This document shows, piece after piece, positions 8,974-16,578 of a stretch of 47,931 nucleotides of DNA (positions within the stretch are counted from its first letter, which is position 1; each line of letters starts with the position of its first letter). Below the pieces are notes generated by a model. The model ran no database searches. It had not been told where the DNA came from and was given only the letters and a program-made list of their open reading frames with translations. The translations under genes and the position numbers were made by a program. Location: positions 1 through 47,931 of the forward strand of contig SIBS01000004.1 of NCBI GenBank assembly GCA_009695045.1, read 5' to 3'. This DNA is from Candidatus Levyibacteriota bacterium. Its GTDB lineage: Bacteria > Patescibacteriota > Microgenomatia > Levybacterales > UBA12049.

Positions 8974-9399
8974 ATGGCTAAAAAAATAAAAACTTTTATT
9001 AAACTTACAATTGCTGCTGGAGCCGCAACGCCTGCCCCACCAGTTGGACCAGCACTAGGTCAACACGGACTTCCAATTATGGAATTCGTAAAGTCATTTA
9101 ATGATAAAACAGCAGATCAAAAAGGAACAGTTATTCCAGTAGTTATAACTGTCTATGATGATCGAACATTCTCATTTATAACAAAGAAGCCACCTGTTGC
9201 AGAGATGATTAAAAAAGCCCTGAGCAGAGATAAAGGCTCGCAAAAACCAGGCAAAGAATCAGCTGGAAAGATTACCATGGATCAAGCAAGAAAAATTGCT
9301 GAAGCAAAATTAGAAGACTTAAATACAGATGACATAGAGATGGGTGCAAGAATTGTTATGGGAACAGCACGATCAATGGGTATTCAAGTTGATAAATAA
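8974..9399 (+). CDS. rplK: 50S ribosomal protein L11
   Basis: Standard 141-aa L11. The N-domain has the proline-rich IAAGAATPAPPVGPALGQHG, binding site of thiostrepton-like factors, and the C-domain ends GTARSMGIQV, which contacts 23S rRNA in the GTPase-associated centre. It lies 8 bases after nusG. TATAAT (8961-8966), overlapping the nusG end, sits 7 bases before this ATG, so an extra internal leaderless promoter is possible. Confidence 0.97.
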   Translation: MAKKIKTFIKLTIAAGAATPAPPVGPALGQHGLPIMEFVKSFNDKTADQKGTVIPVVITVYDDRTFSFITKKPPVAEMIKKALSRDKGSQKPGKESAGKITMDQARKIAEAKLEDLNTDDIEMGARIVMGTARSMGIQVDK

Positions 9400-9427
9400 A
9401 TTATAATTTTTATAAAATAAGGATTTT

Positions 9428-10243
9428 ATGGGTAAAATAAGAATAAAAACAGAAGGAGATGAAGCAAAAAGTAATAAAATAAAGAAACTTAAAAAAGTTA
9501 ATTCTTTCTCAGGTGATAAAAATGAAATAAATCAAAAAGTTGAAGCCTCTATAGATAATGAGATTAATATAGTTGCTTCATCAAGTAAAACAGAGATAAA
9601 AGATAAGAATAAAATCTCAACATATAAAGAAAAGCTTAGTAAAAACCAAAGTCTTCGCTCTAAAAAATATCAAGATATTGCTGGAAAAGTAGATAGGAAA
9701 AAGACTTATTCTCTTGATGAAGCGCTAGTTCTTCTTCCAGAACTACAAATAACAAAATTTGATGAATCAGTTGAGCTACATATCAATACCACTGAATCAG
9801 GATTATCTGGAAATATACAACTTCCACATGGAACTGGTAAAAAAATACGAGTTGCAATTGCTGATGAGAAAACTATAGCAGAAATTGAAAATGGTAAAAT
9901 TGACTTCGATATACTACTTGCAGAGCCAGAAATGATGCCAAAACTAGCGAAGATTGCAAAATATCTTGGACCAAGAGGACTTATGCCAAATCCAAAAAAT
10001 GGCACTGTTACACAAAATATTCAAGAATCAGCAAAAAAATATGAACTAGGACAAGTAAGTTATAAAACAGAATCAAAAACACCACTACTTCATCTTCTAG
10101 TTGGAAAGGTTTCTTTTGGTAAGGAGAAGCTTACCGAAAATATCAAAATTGCCGTACAAACAGTCCAACCAAAATATATGCAAAAAATTATTATCAAATC
10201 AACAATGAGCCCAGGTATAAGAATAGAAATCTCTTCAATATAA
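9428..10243 (+). CDS. rplA: 50S ribosomal protein L1, altered form
   Basis: L1 builds the mobile stalk on the E-site side of the 50S subunit. The signature LGPRGLMPNPKNGTVT is intact, as are KFDESVELHINT and the end STMSPGIRIE. Two oddities stand out. An N-terminal extension of about 75 Lys/Ser/Asn-rich residues precedes the usual start (KKYQDIAGKVDRKKTYSL). Domain II is shortened: after VRVAIADEK the sequence runs almost directly into IDFDILLAEPEMMP, missing roughly 20 residues of the usual A-x-x-A-G-A-D region. An AAGGA Shine-Dalgarno lies 5-6 bases before the ATG. Confidence 0.95.
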   Translation: MGKIRIKTEGDEAKSNKIKKLKKVNSFSGDKNEINQKVEASIDNEINIVASSSKTEIKDKNKISTYKEKLSKNQSLRSKKYQDIAGKVDRKKTYSLDEALVLLPELQITKFDESVELHINTTESGLSGNIQLPHGTGKKIRVAIADEKTIAEIENGKIDFDILLAEPEMMPKLAKIAKYLGPRGLMPNPKNGTVTQNIQESAKKYELGQVSYKTESKTPLLHLLVGKVSFGKEKLTENIKIAVQTVQPKYMQKIIIKSTMSPGIRIEISSI

Positions 10244-10281
10244 AATCTATCCCCCTACCTACCTTACGATATATACTCTAG

Positions 10282-10977
10282 CTACTAACTAGCCTAAAAA
10301 TAAATCGTAATCAAACTATTGCTTCTTCTTTATTTATATATAATAATTATAATGCTATAAATAATCAGTCTATATATATAAACAAAAAAAATAAAGATAA
10401 ATCTCTTAAATTAATAGACTTATTAAAAGTCATTTTTTATGTAGTAATTATTGTAATTATCATCATTGGAATTAATCAGACAAATTTAATTTTTAATAAA
10501 AAAAGATTATTACTTAGTAAGCCAATCAGACCTGCAATTATTAATCAAGAAGATATCTTGAAAAAAACTGCAGAATCCATAAAGGAAGATAATAATAATG
10601 AGATATCGTTGCTTCTTAATCTTGCAAAATTACAAAAAAATCCAGATGAACAATATGCATTTTATGTTAAGACATATGAAAAACTTATAATTCTCTATGA
10701 AAAAACAAAAGATGAAAAAATAAATCTTGAACTAAAACAACTCAGGGACTATATGAAAAAATCACTCAACAGCGCTCAAATTAAAAAAGAAGAGAGATCT
10801 ATCGTAGCTATCTGGATAAATGATTTAGAAAATAATAAAGAAATGCCACTTATACCAAATAAAGAATCCTATGTTGACTTCTCTTTTAATTCAAATAATA
10901 CTCATAAATTGAGCATGGAGACATACTATACGGATGGCACATTAAGGAATTCATTGATCACTTTATTACCTAAATAA
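10282..10977 (+). CDS. Hypothetical membrane-anchored protein, start unclear
   Basis: The track lists 139 aa from TTG 10558, but the same frame is open back to a TAG at 10279. The extension includes a basic stretch followed by a strong transmembrane segment (LLKVIFYVVIIVIIIIGI, about 10417-10470). The protein is therefore probably a membrane-anchored one of up to about 230 aa. No ATG, GTG or TTG occurs in the extension, so the true start is unresolved; an ATT or ATA start, or an upstream indel, would be needed. The soluble part is helical (ISLLLNLAKLQKNPDEQYAFY) with no recognised family. It sits between rplA and rplJ. Confidence 0.45.
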   Translation, partial: LLTSLKINRNQTIASSLFIYNNYNAINNQSIYINKKNKDKSLKLIDLLKVIFYVVIIVIIIIGINQTNLIFNKKRLLLSKPIRPAIINQEDILKKTAESIKEDNNNEISLLLNLAKLQKNPDEQYAFYVKTYEKLIILYEKTKDEKINLELKQLRDYMKKSLNSAQIKKEERSIVAIWINDLENNKEMPLIPNKESYVDFSFNSNNTHKLSMETYYTDGTLRNSLITLLPK

Positions 10978-10988
10978 CATCAATAAAT

Positions 10989-11237
10989 ATGTCAAGAAAA
11001 ATAAACCTAATCAATACAAATTTGACAATATATATAATAATAGCCTCACTCTTGCTTGGAGTAATAATCACTGCATATCTTAATCAGCAAAAACAACAAG
11101 GAGAAACTAGAGCTAATATTGATCAGGATAAAAGTATAGACATAACCGATTACAATGATAATCTACTTAAAAAAGTTGGAGAAGATACCTATCAACTCAA
11201 CTCCAATACGGTGAGGATACGCATAAAAACTCCTTGA
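10989..11237 (+). CDS. Small hypothetical membrane protein
   Basis: An 82-aa protein with one transmembrane segment near the N-terminus (about residues 10-29, LTIYIIIASLLLGVIITAYL) and a polar tail. It starts 11 bases after the previous gene and probably shares its transcript. No family recognised. The pair interrupts the usual rplKA-rplJL neighbourhood. Confidence 0.55.
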   Translation: MSRKINLINTNLTIYIIIASLLLGVIITAYLNQQKQQGETRANIDQDKSIDITDYNDNLLKKVGEDTYQLNSNTVRIRIKTP

Positions 11238-11396
11238 AGGCTTAATCTTTATACGGAAAAAGCCAATTAACCAAGAAACACTACTATCTTCAAATTTACA
11301 AATATATCTGTTAATTTCTTATAAAAATTAAAAAAATAAAATCAAAAAATAATAAACATTATTTATGATTTCTAGCTTCATTTTCACATATTCATA

Positions 11397-11451
11397 AACT
11401 ATAAGATATATTATTTTTATCCCCAACTTATCCACAGAACATCTTATAGTT
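11397..11451. repeat. 11-bp inverted repeat around DnaA-box-like sites
   Basis: AACTATAAGAT (11397-11407) and its exact reverse complement ATCTTATAGTT (11441-11451) enclose 33 bases. These contain TTATCCACA (11428-11436), a perfect DnaA-box 9-mer, and TTATCCCCA (11417-11425), one mismatch away. The right arm is followed by CGGCC and a T-rich run, so a terminator-like structure is another reading. Confidence 0.5.
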
Positions 11452-11542
11452 CGGCCTATTTTTTTATTTTTATCTTATTATAAGACATACATTATAAAAA
11501 TCAGTAAGAAAGGTTGTCAATTATCAATAATGCTATTGATTA

Positions 11543-11571
11543 TTGATTTATAAATCTTTCCGTGTTATACT
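11543..11571 (+). promoter_or_regulatory. Promoter for rplJ-rplL
   Basis: TTGATT (11543-11548) and TATACT (11566-11571) are 17 bases apart. A start near 11578 would place the whole L10 leader in the transcript. Confidence 0.6.
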
Positions 11572-11577
11572 ACATTC

Positions 11578-11714
11578 AATCCAGAGACAGTAGGCGTCTT
11601 AATTAGACTTAAATTAGCCTGCCGAGGAGTAAAAAGTACTAGAAAATTAGCATTGTATATACTAAGGCTAATAAAATAAGTATCTAAAACTCCTCAGGAA
11701 AGAGGAGTTTTTTT
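11578..11714 (+). ncRNA. Ribosomal protein L10 leader
   Basis: The segment AGACAGTAGGCGTC...TTAGCCTGCCGAGG matches the general form of the L10 leader, in which the L10(L12)4 complex binds its own mRNA and represses rplJ-rplL. GTCT/AGAC (11596-11599/11605-11608) forms a small hairpin, with AGGC/GCCT outside it. ATTAGCC (11613-11619) can pair with GGCTAAT (11666-11672), and ATTAGC (11646-11651) with GCTAAT in the same place, giving alternative folds. The leader ends in the terminator described next. Confidence 0.75.
11686..11714 (+). terminator. Attenuator hairpin before rplJ
   Basis: AAAACTCCTC (11686-11695) pairs with GAGGAGTTTT (11702-11711) around loop AGGAAA, followed by a T run that touches the rplJ ATG at 11715. 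The 3' arm GAGGAG also serves as the Shine-Dalgarno. A second GAGGAGT at 11624-11630 can pair with the same ACTCCTC, giving an antiterminator. Confidence 0.8.
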
Positions 11715-12257
11715 ATGGCAACAAAGCAAGCAAAAAAATCAATAACAAAGATAACCAAGGCAAAAGTAGTTGCACATTTATTTGAAAAAGTAAAAAAATC
11801 AACTGCTATGATTTTGACCAACTACCAAGGAATGACTCATATTCAAATAGAGGATTTGAAGCGTATCCTTAAAAAATTTGATTCAGATCTAACTATCACC
11901 AAGAATACCCTTCTTCTTCGAGCACTTAAAGAAAGCAAGATAGATGCACCAGTGGAAATGTTTAACCAACCTACTGCTACCATTTTTACGTATAATGAGC
12001 CCTCTACTGCGCTTAAAGAATTAAGTAAATTTATAAAAATACTCAAGATGCCAATTATAAAATTTGGCGTATTTGATGGAAAATTTCTTTCAGGGAATGA
12101 AGTAGTAAGACTCGCAATGCTTCCATCAAGAGAAGTATTATTATCACAATTAGTTGGTGGCCTAAAATCCCCCATCTATGGATTACACAGAGCACTTAAT
12201 TGGAATTTACAGAAATTTGTAATGACATTAAAAGCAATTGAAGCAAAAAAAGTTTAA
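11715..12257 (+). CDS. rplJ: 50S ribosomal protein L10
   Basis: L10 (180 aa) anchors L7/L12 dimers to the 23S rRNA at the stalk base. Family features are ILTNYQGMTHIQIEDLKRILKKF, the ITKNTLLLRAL segment and the C-terminal helix where L12 dimers bind. The ATG lies immediately after the attenuator T run, with GAGGAG as ribosome-binding site 7 bases upstream. It forms an operon with rplL and is likely under autogenous control through the leader. Confidence 0.96.
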   Translation: MATKQAKKSITKITKAKVVAHLFEKVKKSTAMILTNYQGMTHIQIEDLKRILKKFDSDLTITKNTLLLRALKESKIDAPVEMFNQPTATIFTYNEPSTALKELSKFIKILKMPIIKFGVFDGKFLSGNEVVRLAMLPSREVLLSQLVGGLKSPIYGLHRALNWNLQKFVMTLKAIEAKKV

Positions 12258-12277
12258 GATGAAAGGTGGTGAGTATA

Positions 12278-12667
12278 ATGGCAAAAATTTCTAAAGATGA
12301 ATTGATTCAAGCAGTAGAAGAAATGTCCGTTCTGGAACTCGCAGAATTAGTCAAGGCACTTGAAGATAAATTTGGAGTAAGCGCACAAGCTATGGTTGCA
12401 GCACCAACAAATGGAGCAGCTCAAGCAAGTGATGCAGAACCAAAAGAAGAACAAACCAGCTTCAATGTGATAATCGCAGTTACAGGCGCCAACAAAATAG
12501 GCGTTATTAAAGCACTTCGAGAGTTAGTTCCAACACTTGGTCTTAAGGAGGCAAAAGATTTAGTTGATGCTGCGCCAAAGGAAGTAATGACAGCAGTCAA
12601 CAAAAAAACAGCAGATGAAGCAAAAGAAAAACTTACGGCTGCAGGTGCAACTATTGAACTTAAGTAA
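12278..12667 (+). CDS. rplL: 50S ribosomal protein L7/L12
   Basis: L7/L12 (129 aa from ATG 12278) forms the flexible stalk that recruits translational GTPases. The N-terminal dimerisation domain is [29 protein letters not shown]; an Ala-rich hinge follows; the C-terminal domain has [26 protein letters not shown]. The track start at 12266 is a GTG inside the ribosome-binding site; AGGTGG lies about 8 bases before ATG 12278, which gives the standard MAKISKDEL start. Confidence 0.97.
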   Translation: MAKISKDELIQAVEEMSVLELAELVKALEDKFGVSAQAMVAAPTNGAAQASDAEPKEEQTSFNVIIAVTGANKIGVIKALRELVPTLGLKEAKDLVDAAPKEVMTAVNKKTADEAKEKLTAAGATIELK

Positions 12668-12754
12668 TTTTTTAAATAACTGCTATCTAAAAATTATATC
12701 TTGACTCTGCTAAGCAATCATTGTCATTGAAATTAGATACCATGAGAGTAGAAT

Positions 12755-12798
12755 AACAATAATGATCATCCAAATGGACGGTCATTATTGTTTTTTTT
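12755..12798 (+). terminator. Terminator after rplL
   Basis: AACAATAATGA (12755-12765) pairs with TCATTATTGTT (12782-12792), extended by a short GTCC-like inner stem, and is followed by a run of T. It would end the rplJ-rplL transcript. Confidence 0.85.
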
Positions 12799-12885
12799 AG
12801 TTTAGGATAAAATTTATTACATTGGCCTTAATAATAAGGCTTGGAAGAAAAAAATAATATTACCCATTGACAAGAATATGCTAGT

Positions 12886-13131
12886 TTGTTACCTTATAGA
12901 AGACTTATATATACTCTTATGCCTATCGTTAATCAAAATATATCAATCAACAACCTTCCAGATCTATTAACCGTCCGAGAGGTAGCACAGGTTCTTCGAG
13001 TATCTCCCCTTACTATCAAAAGATGGGGCAAGAGAGGAAAATTGCCAGCAATTAGAATTAATTCCCGAGGAGACAGGAGATATAAAAAAGAAGCAGTACT
13101 TTGGCTACTTGGAATCCAACAAAAAATTTAA
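12886..13131 (+). CDS. Excisionase-like helix-turn-helix protein
   Basis: A small DNA-binding protein of the MerR/excisionase HTH_17 type: LLTVREVAQVLRVSPLTIKRWGKRGKLPAIRI, then a basic wing (RGDRRYKKEAVLWLL). Proteins like this act as recombination directionality factors or as small regulators. The track start is TTG 12886; ATG 12919 (MPIVNQN) is more likely and gives 70 aa. TTGACA (12867-12872) lies upstream, but no convincing -10 at the right spacing was found. No integrase catalytic gene is in the window, so an excisionase role is not supported by context. Confidence 0.75.
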   Translation: MLPYRRLIYTLMPIVNQNISINNLPDLLTVREVAQVLRVSPLTIKRWGKRGKLPAIRINSRGDRRYKKEAVLWLLGIQQKI

Positions 13132-13237
13132 ATCTAAAATATTAAGCAATCCCGATAATAATATATTATTAATCTATATTTATTATTTTCCCCACAAAAG
13201 AAACATCCACATATTCAAGCATAAAAATACTAATATT

Positions 13238-14113
13238 TTAACTATGTGGATGATATTCCGCTTGATGGCTTATTCGAATTAACCACTCATTTGGATTATC
13301 AAGATGTGTCTTAATAAAATTAACCGTCTCTTTTGTATCTTGTGTATTTACAAAAATCCCCGTACCTACCTCTAATCCACCCATAATCTTCTTACGAGGT
13401 ATTAAACGAAAATACCAATTATCTCCAGGATAAATATAAAAGTTACAAGGAAAAACACCTTCATACCTAATAAGGTATATCTGGAATAAACGAGAGACAA
13501 TGCTTGCGAAATCCTTCATTTCAATGTCATTCACTTCGCCAAAACTATTGTGAGATCTTTTTGGCGTTATCCAGACTTCATCTGGCCATTGAGATTTTTG
13601 AGGACAAAATAAAACAAAATTTGAATTCTCAAATGCAATTTGCGAGGCTATTAAGTCACTTTTTTGAAGCGTTGGGGTATTTATAGAAACATCGTACGGA
13701 AGAATCACGATTTGAGAATGAGGATGCAAAATGCTTTCACCACCATCTTTTTCTCTATTATGAAATATATATACTCTCCCCTTCTTCTCGTGAGTGATAT
13801 ATCGCTGACGAAATGCAATAAAAATATCCTTAACTAAATCTATTGGTAATGATTCAAAACTTTTATAATGACTCTCTGAATGAATTACCACTTCATGAAT
13901 TGTAGCAAATGGAAACTTATTGCTCAGGATACGAACTTCTCCATTTATGTAAAGTGGATCTTCATGAAGATTTTTTACGCAAAATGGGCAATTAGCATCC
14001 ATTTTGGAGCTTATACTTTTTACAGAATCTGAGTTCGGACGATTTGCTCGCCTAGGCGCTGAAATGACCCATTGTCGAGCATCTGAATTATGTAAAAAAC
14101 GAAAATCAGCCAT
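13238..14113 (-). CDS. Galactose-1-phosphate uridylyltransferase-like protein
   Basis: A 291-aa member of the GalT branch of the HIT superfamily. GalT moves UMP between UDP-glucose and galactose-1-phosphate. CPFC (about residues 42-45) is the zinc pair and SILHPHSQIVILP (about 128-138) holds the active-site HPHxQ with its nucleophilic middle His. The second half (YIYPGDNWYFRLIPRKKIMGGLEVGTGI) repeats the GalT fold. It is shorter than classical GalT (about 340 aa), so a related nucleotidylyltransferase or phosphorylase is possible. With GalU it could supply UDP-sugars. Its start lies next to the -10-like TATATT, without a Shine-Dalgarno. Confidence 0.85.
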   Translation of the reverse strand: MADFRFLHNSDARQWVISAPRRANRPNSDSVKSISSKMDANCPFCVKNLHEDPLYINGEVRILSNKFPFATIHEVVIHSESHYKSFESLPIDLVKDIFIAFRQRYITHEKKGRVYIFHNREKDGGESILHPHSQIVILPYDVSINTPTLQKSDLIASQIAFENSNFVLFCPQKSQWPDEVWITPKRSHNSFGEVNDIEMKDFASIVSRLFQIYLIRYEGVFPCNFYIYPGDNWYFRLIPRKKIMGGLEVGTGIFVNTQDTKETVNFIKTHLDNPNEWLIRISHQAEYHPHS

Positions 14114-14429
14114 ATATAAATATATTAAATAAAGTATAAGTTAAAATCTATAAAATTGAAAGAATATATATCCTTATCTCAATATCCACAATCTATTTTA
14201 AATATATAAAGTCTTAAGATATTGATTCGGTACTTGAAGTATTATAGTATTTGTTAACACTGAATATAATTCAAAAACTTCTATTGAGGATAGATATATC
14301 TATCAATTACCTTATTCAATAGATTACTCTATTCAAATTTATATCTCACCAACAAAAATACCACCAAATCCCGATATCGTTTTCGATAATAAATAAAGAT
14401 TCTATGTAGATAAAAATAGCCACTTAACA
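14114..14429. other. Intergenic region without recognised features
   Basis: A 316-base AT-rich gap between two minus-strand genes. No ORF, RNA gene or convincing terminator was found. Confidence 0.4.
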
Positions 14430-15269
14430 TCAAATAACAATTTTCCTTACTGTTCTCTGCTCCTCAATAAAAGTTATAAATCCAATTTTCTCCAAAACAA
14501 AAAATGTCAGCCAAAACAAAGAATATATTAGTAAGTTAACTAAGGACGTTATGGACTGAAAAGTGATAAAAAAAAGTAAAGCCAAAATTATTGGCACAAA
14601 ACCAATAAAGGGCTTTATTATATCTTGTATCTGTCCTCTTATCGTTTTTTTAATCGAATCTCTTATGAAATTCTGTTGAGATTCTGAGTTTATTTTAAGC
14701 AAAGATTGCGAATCATTACTTTGCTTAATTAATTGATTTATATTAGGTGATAATTCTATAACTGTTTCTATAATAGAATCAGGAATTTGAAATCCATTCT
14801 TCATAAGAACATTATTAATTGAAAAGTAATAAGATACAGCAATCACAAAAATTAATAATCCAGATAGATATTTAACAATTGGACTAAAAATTGAAGCAGG
14901 GGAAAAGTTAAGATAGTTTTTCATTACATTTTCCACTGAAATATAAATAATAAATAATATTACCAATATTCCAATGGCAAATACCAATCCAGATAACTGA
15001 TATCCAAAAAAAATAATTGCCAAAATAAAAAGTGCTACTCCAATTGGAATAATCAGCTTTAATTCCATTGCCAGAGTTGAAAATAAAATAAATAAAAAGG
15101 AAAAAAGAGAAATAAGAATTGAGATATTTATCATGTCAATATATACCTGTGAAGATAAAGAAAAAATAAAATCGTATGTATTAAAAAGATATGATAATTT
15201 ATGGCATAAGAATGCAAAGGCAACTAATAAAAAAGGTGCGAAAGTTAATTTTTTTAAATATTTAATCAT
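14430..15269 (-). CDS. Hypothetical polytopic membrane protein
   Basis: A 279-aa protein with about six or seven transmembrane segments: one near residues 9-28, a cluster at about 45-110, one near 133-152, and two near 220-262. A polar loop of about 60 residues in the second half (SPNINQLIKQSNDSQ) is probably extracytoplasmic. No conserved motif or family recognised. The short plus-strand ORF at 15133-15354 is mostly its shadow. Confidence 0.6.
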   Translation of the reverse strand: MIKYLKKLTFAPFLLVAFAFLCHKLSYLFNTYDFIFSLSSQVYIDMINISILISLFSFLFILFSTLAMELKLIIPIGVALFILAIIFFGYQLSGLVFAIGILVILFIIYISVENVMKNYLNFSPASIFSPIVKYLSGLLIFVIAVSYYFSINNVLMKNGFQIPDSIIETVIELSPNINQLIKQSNDSQSLLKINSESQQNFIRDSIKKTIRGQIQDIIKPFIGFVPIILALLFFITFQSITSLVNLLIYSLFWLTFFVLEKIGFITFIEEQRTVRKIVI

Positions 15270-15377
15270 TTTGTTAATTAATCAAGATTTATATTATAAA
15301 TCTATAAATTTCCGTAAGCATATTTATCTCTTTTATCTAAAGTTCACCAAGTAAGAAAATCAAAAAACTATATTCAA

Positions 15378-16475
15378 TTATTTACTTGCACATATAAGTT
15401 CTTCATATATTTTTTCATAATTTTCAACCATTACATCCACGCTAAAATGATCCTCAACACGTTTTCTACACTGAGATGGTAATATACTAGGAATCTTTTC
15501 TAAAGCTCTTGCAAGACCATCTACGCCCTCTTCTACATCAACTACAAAGCCCGTCTCGCCATCTTTAACTACTTCTATAACTGCTCCCTTGTTAAATCCT
15601 ATTACAGGCGTTCCACAACTCATCGACTCCGCCATTACCAATCCAAATGGTTCTTCTTGATTCACGGTCATTAGAAGTGCTTTTGCATTTTGCATATAAT
15701 TAACTACGTCTTCTTTGGAAAGTGACTGTTGTGAAACTTTTTTACTTACCCATTCAATCGTATTAGATAAATATGGTTCTACTTCTTTAGCAAATGCCTC
15801 ATTATCTAATACATCCCCTATCATTTTTAAAGGAGTTCCTGTTTTTTGTGCGAGTTGAATAGCCCACCCTACTCCCTTTGGATCAATATACGTACCATCT
15901 TCATTTTTAGAACCATTTATCCTACCAATCCATAATAAATAATCCCCCTTCTTTTCTTTAAATTGATAAACAGATGTATCTATACCATTGTATACAACAG
16001 CGTGAACAGATGTTTTTTTTAGAAGATTTCTATATGCTTTTGAAAGCGCAATAAAATGTGAATTATGAAATAAACCCATAGCATCATCAAGATAATCTGC
16101 CGCAACAGCATGTAAAGTTGTGACCAGCGGAATATCAAGTTGCTCATCAACGATATGAGGAAAAATATCAGGATATGTATGATTATGTATTATGTCAAAA
16201 TCTTTCTGTAAAGATAGCATAATTTTTGCCTGTTGAATAAGAGTTGCAGTTTCTCGAATAAATGGATTCTCAACAGGTGGCAAATCAACCCATCCAGATG
16301 GAATAATAGAAATTATTTTAACTCCTTCAATTATGCTGTCGCCTGTTCCAAGCAATGACACCTCATGTCCTCGACTAACCAATCCTCTTGCAAGCTGGTA
16401 AATTATCCTAGATCGAGATGCGAATTCATTTTCAGCAACCTTACGCTTAAGAGTTGATAAAATAAGTATTTTCAT
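15378..16475 (-). CDS. GT4-family glycosyltransferase
   Basis: A 365-aa GT-B fold glycosyltransferase. The N-domain opens MKILILST with RSRIIYQLARGLVSRGHEVSLLG, the pattern for acceptor-side Rossmann domains. The C-domain has LWIGRINGSKNEDG and the E-x7-E type donor site EEPFGLVMAESMSCGTPVIGF, followed by GAVIEVVKDGETGFVV. It transfers a sugar from a nucleotide-sugar to an unknown acceptor, likely an envelope glycan. TATTCT lies 6 bases before the ATG. Confidence 0.9.
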   Translation of the reverse strand: MKILILSTLKRKVAENEFASRSRIIYQLARGLVSRGHEVSLLGTGDSIIEGVKIISIIPSGWVDLPPVENPFIRETATLIQQAKIMLSLQKDFDIIHNHTYPDIFPHIVDEQLDIPLVTTLHAVAADYLDDAMGLFHNSHFIALSKAYRNLLKKTSVHAVVYNGIDTSVYQFKEKKGDYLLWIGRINGSKNEDGTYIDPKGVGWAIQLAQKTGTPLKMIGDVLDNEAFAKEVEPYLSNTIEWVSKKVSQQSLSKEDVVNYMQNAKALLMTVNQEEPFGLVMAESMSCGTPVIGFNKGAVIEVVKDGETGFVVDVEEGVDGLARALEKIPSILPSQCRKRVEDHFSVDVMVENYEKIYEELICASK

Positions 16476-16578
16476 CTTTTAAGAATAAAGAATCAGCAAG
16501 AAAGAATCAAGAAGATAAAAATTAATAATTCCATCTAAAAAATAAAGACGCATAGATTAATATTATTGCACTATTAAA

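Larger units (their letters stand above)
11238..11714. other. Regulatory region upstream of rplJ
   Basis: This 477-base gap has no protein gene. Its left two thirds is very AT-rich and contains DnaA-box-like sites inside an inverted repeat. Its right third holds the rplJ promoter, an L10-leader RNA and the attenuator. Each is listed separately. Confidence 0.7.

Noticed and set aside
12886-13131. Integrated phage or plasmid marked by the excisionase-like gene
   Set aside because: No integrase catalytic domain, attachment-site repeat or phage gene is nearby; the flanks are housekeeping genes.
15133-15354. 73-aa plus-strand ORF
   Set aside because: Mostly antisense to the 279-aa membrane protein; Lys/Tyr-rich composition from AT-rich DNA, with no start signal.
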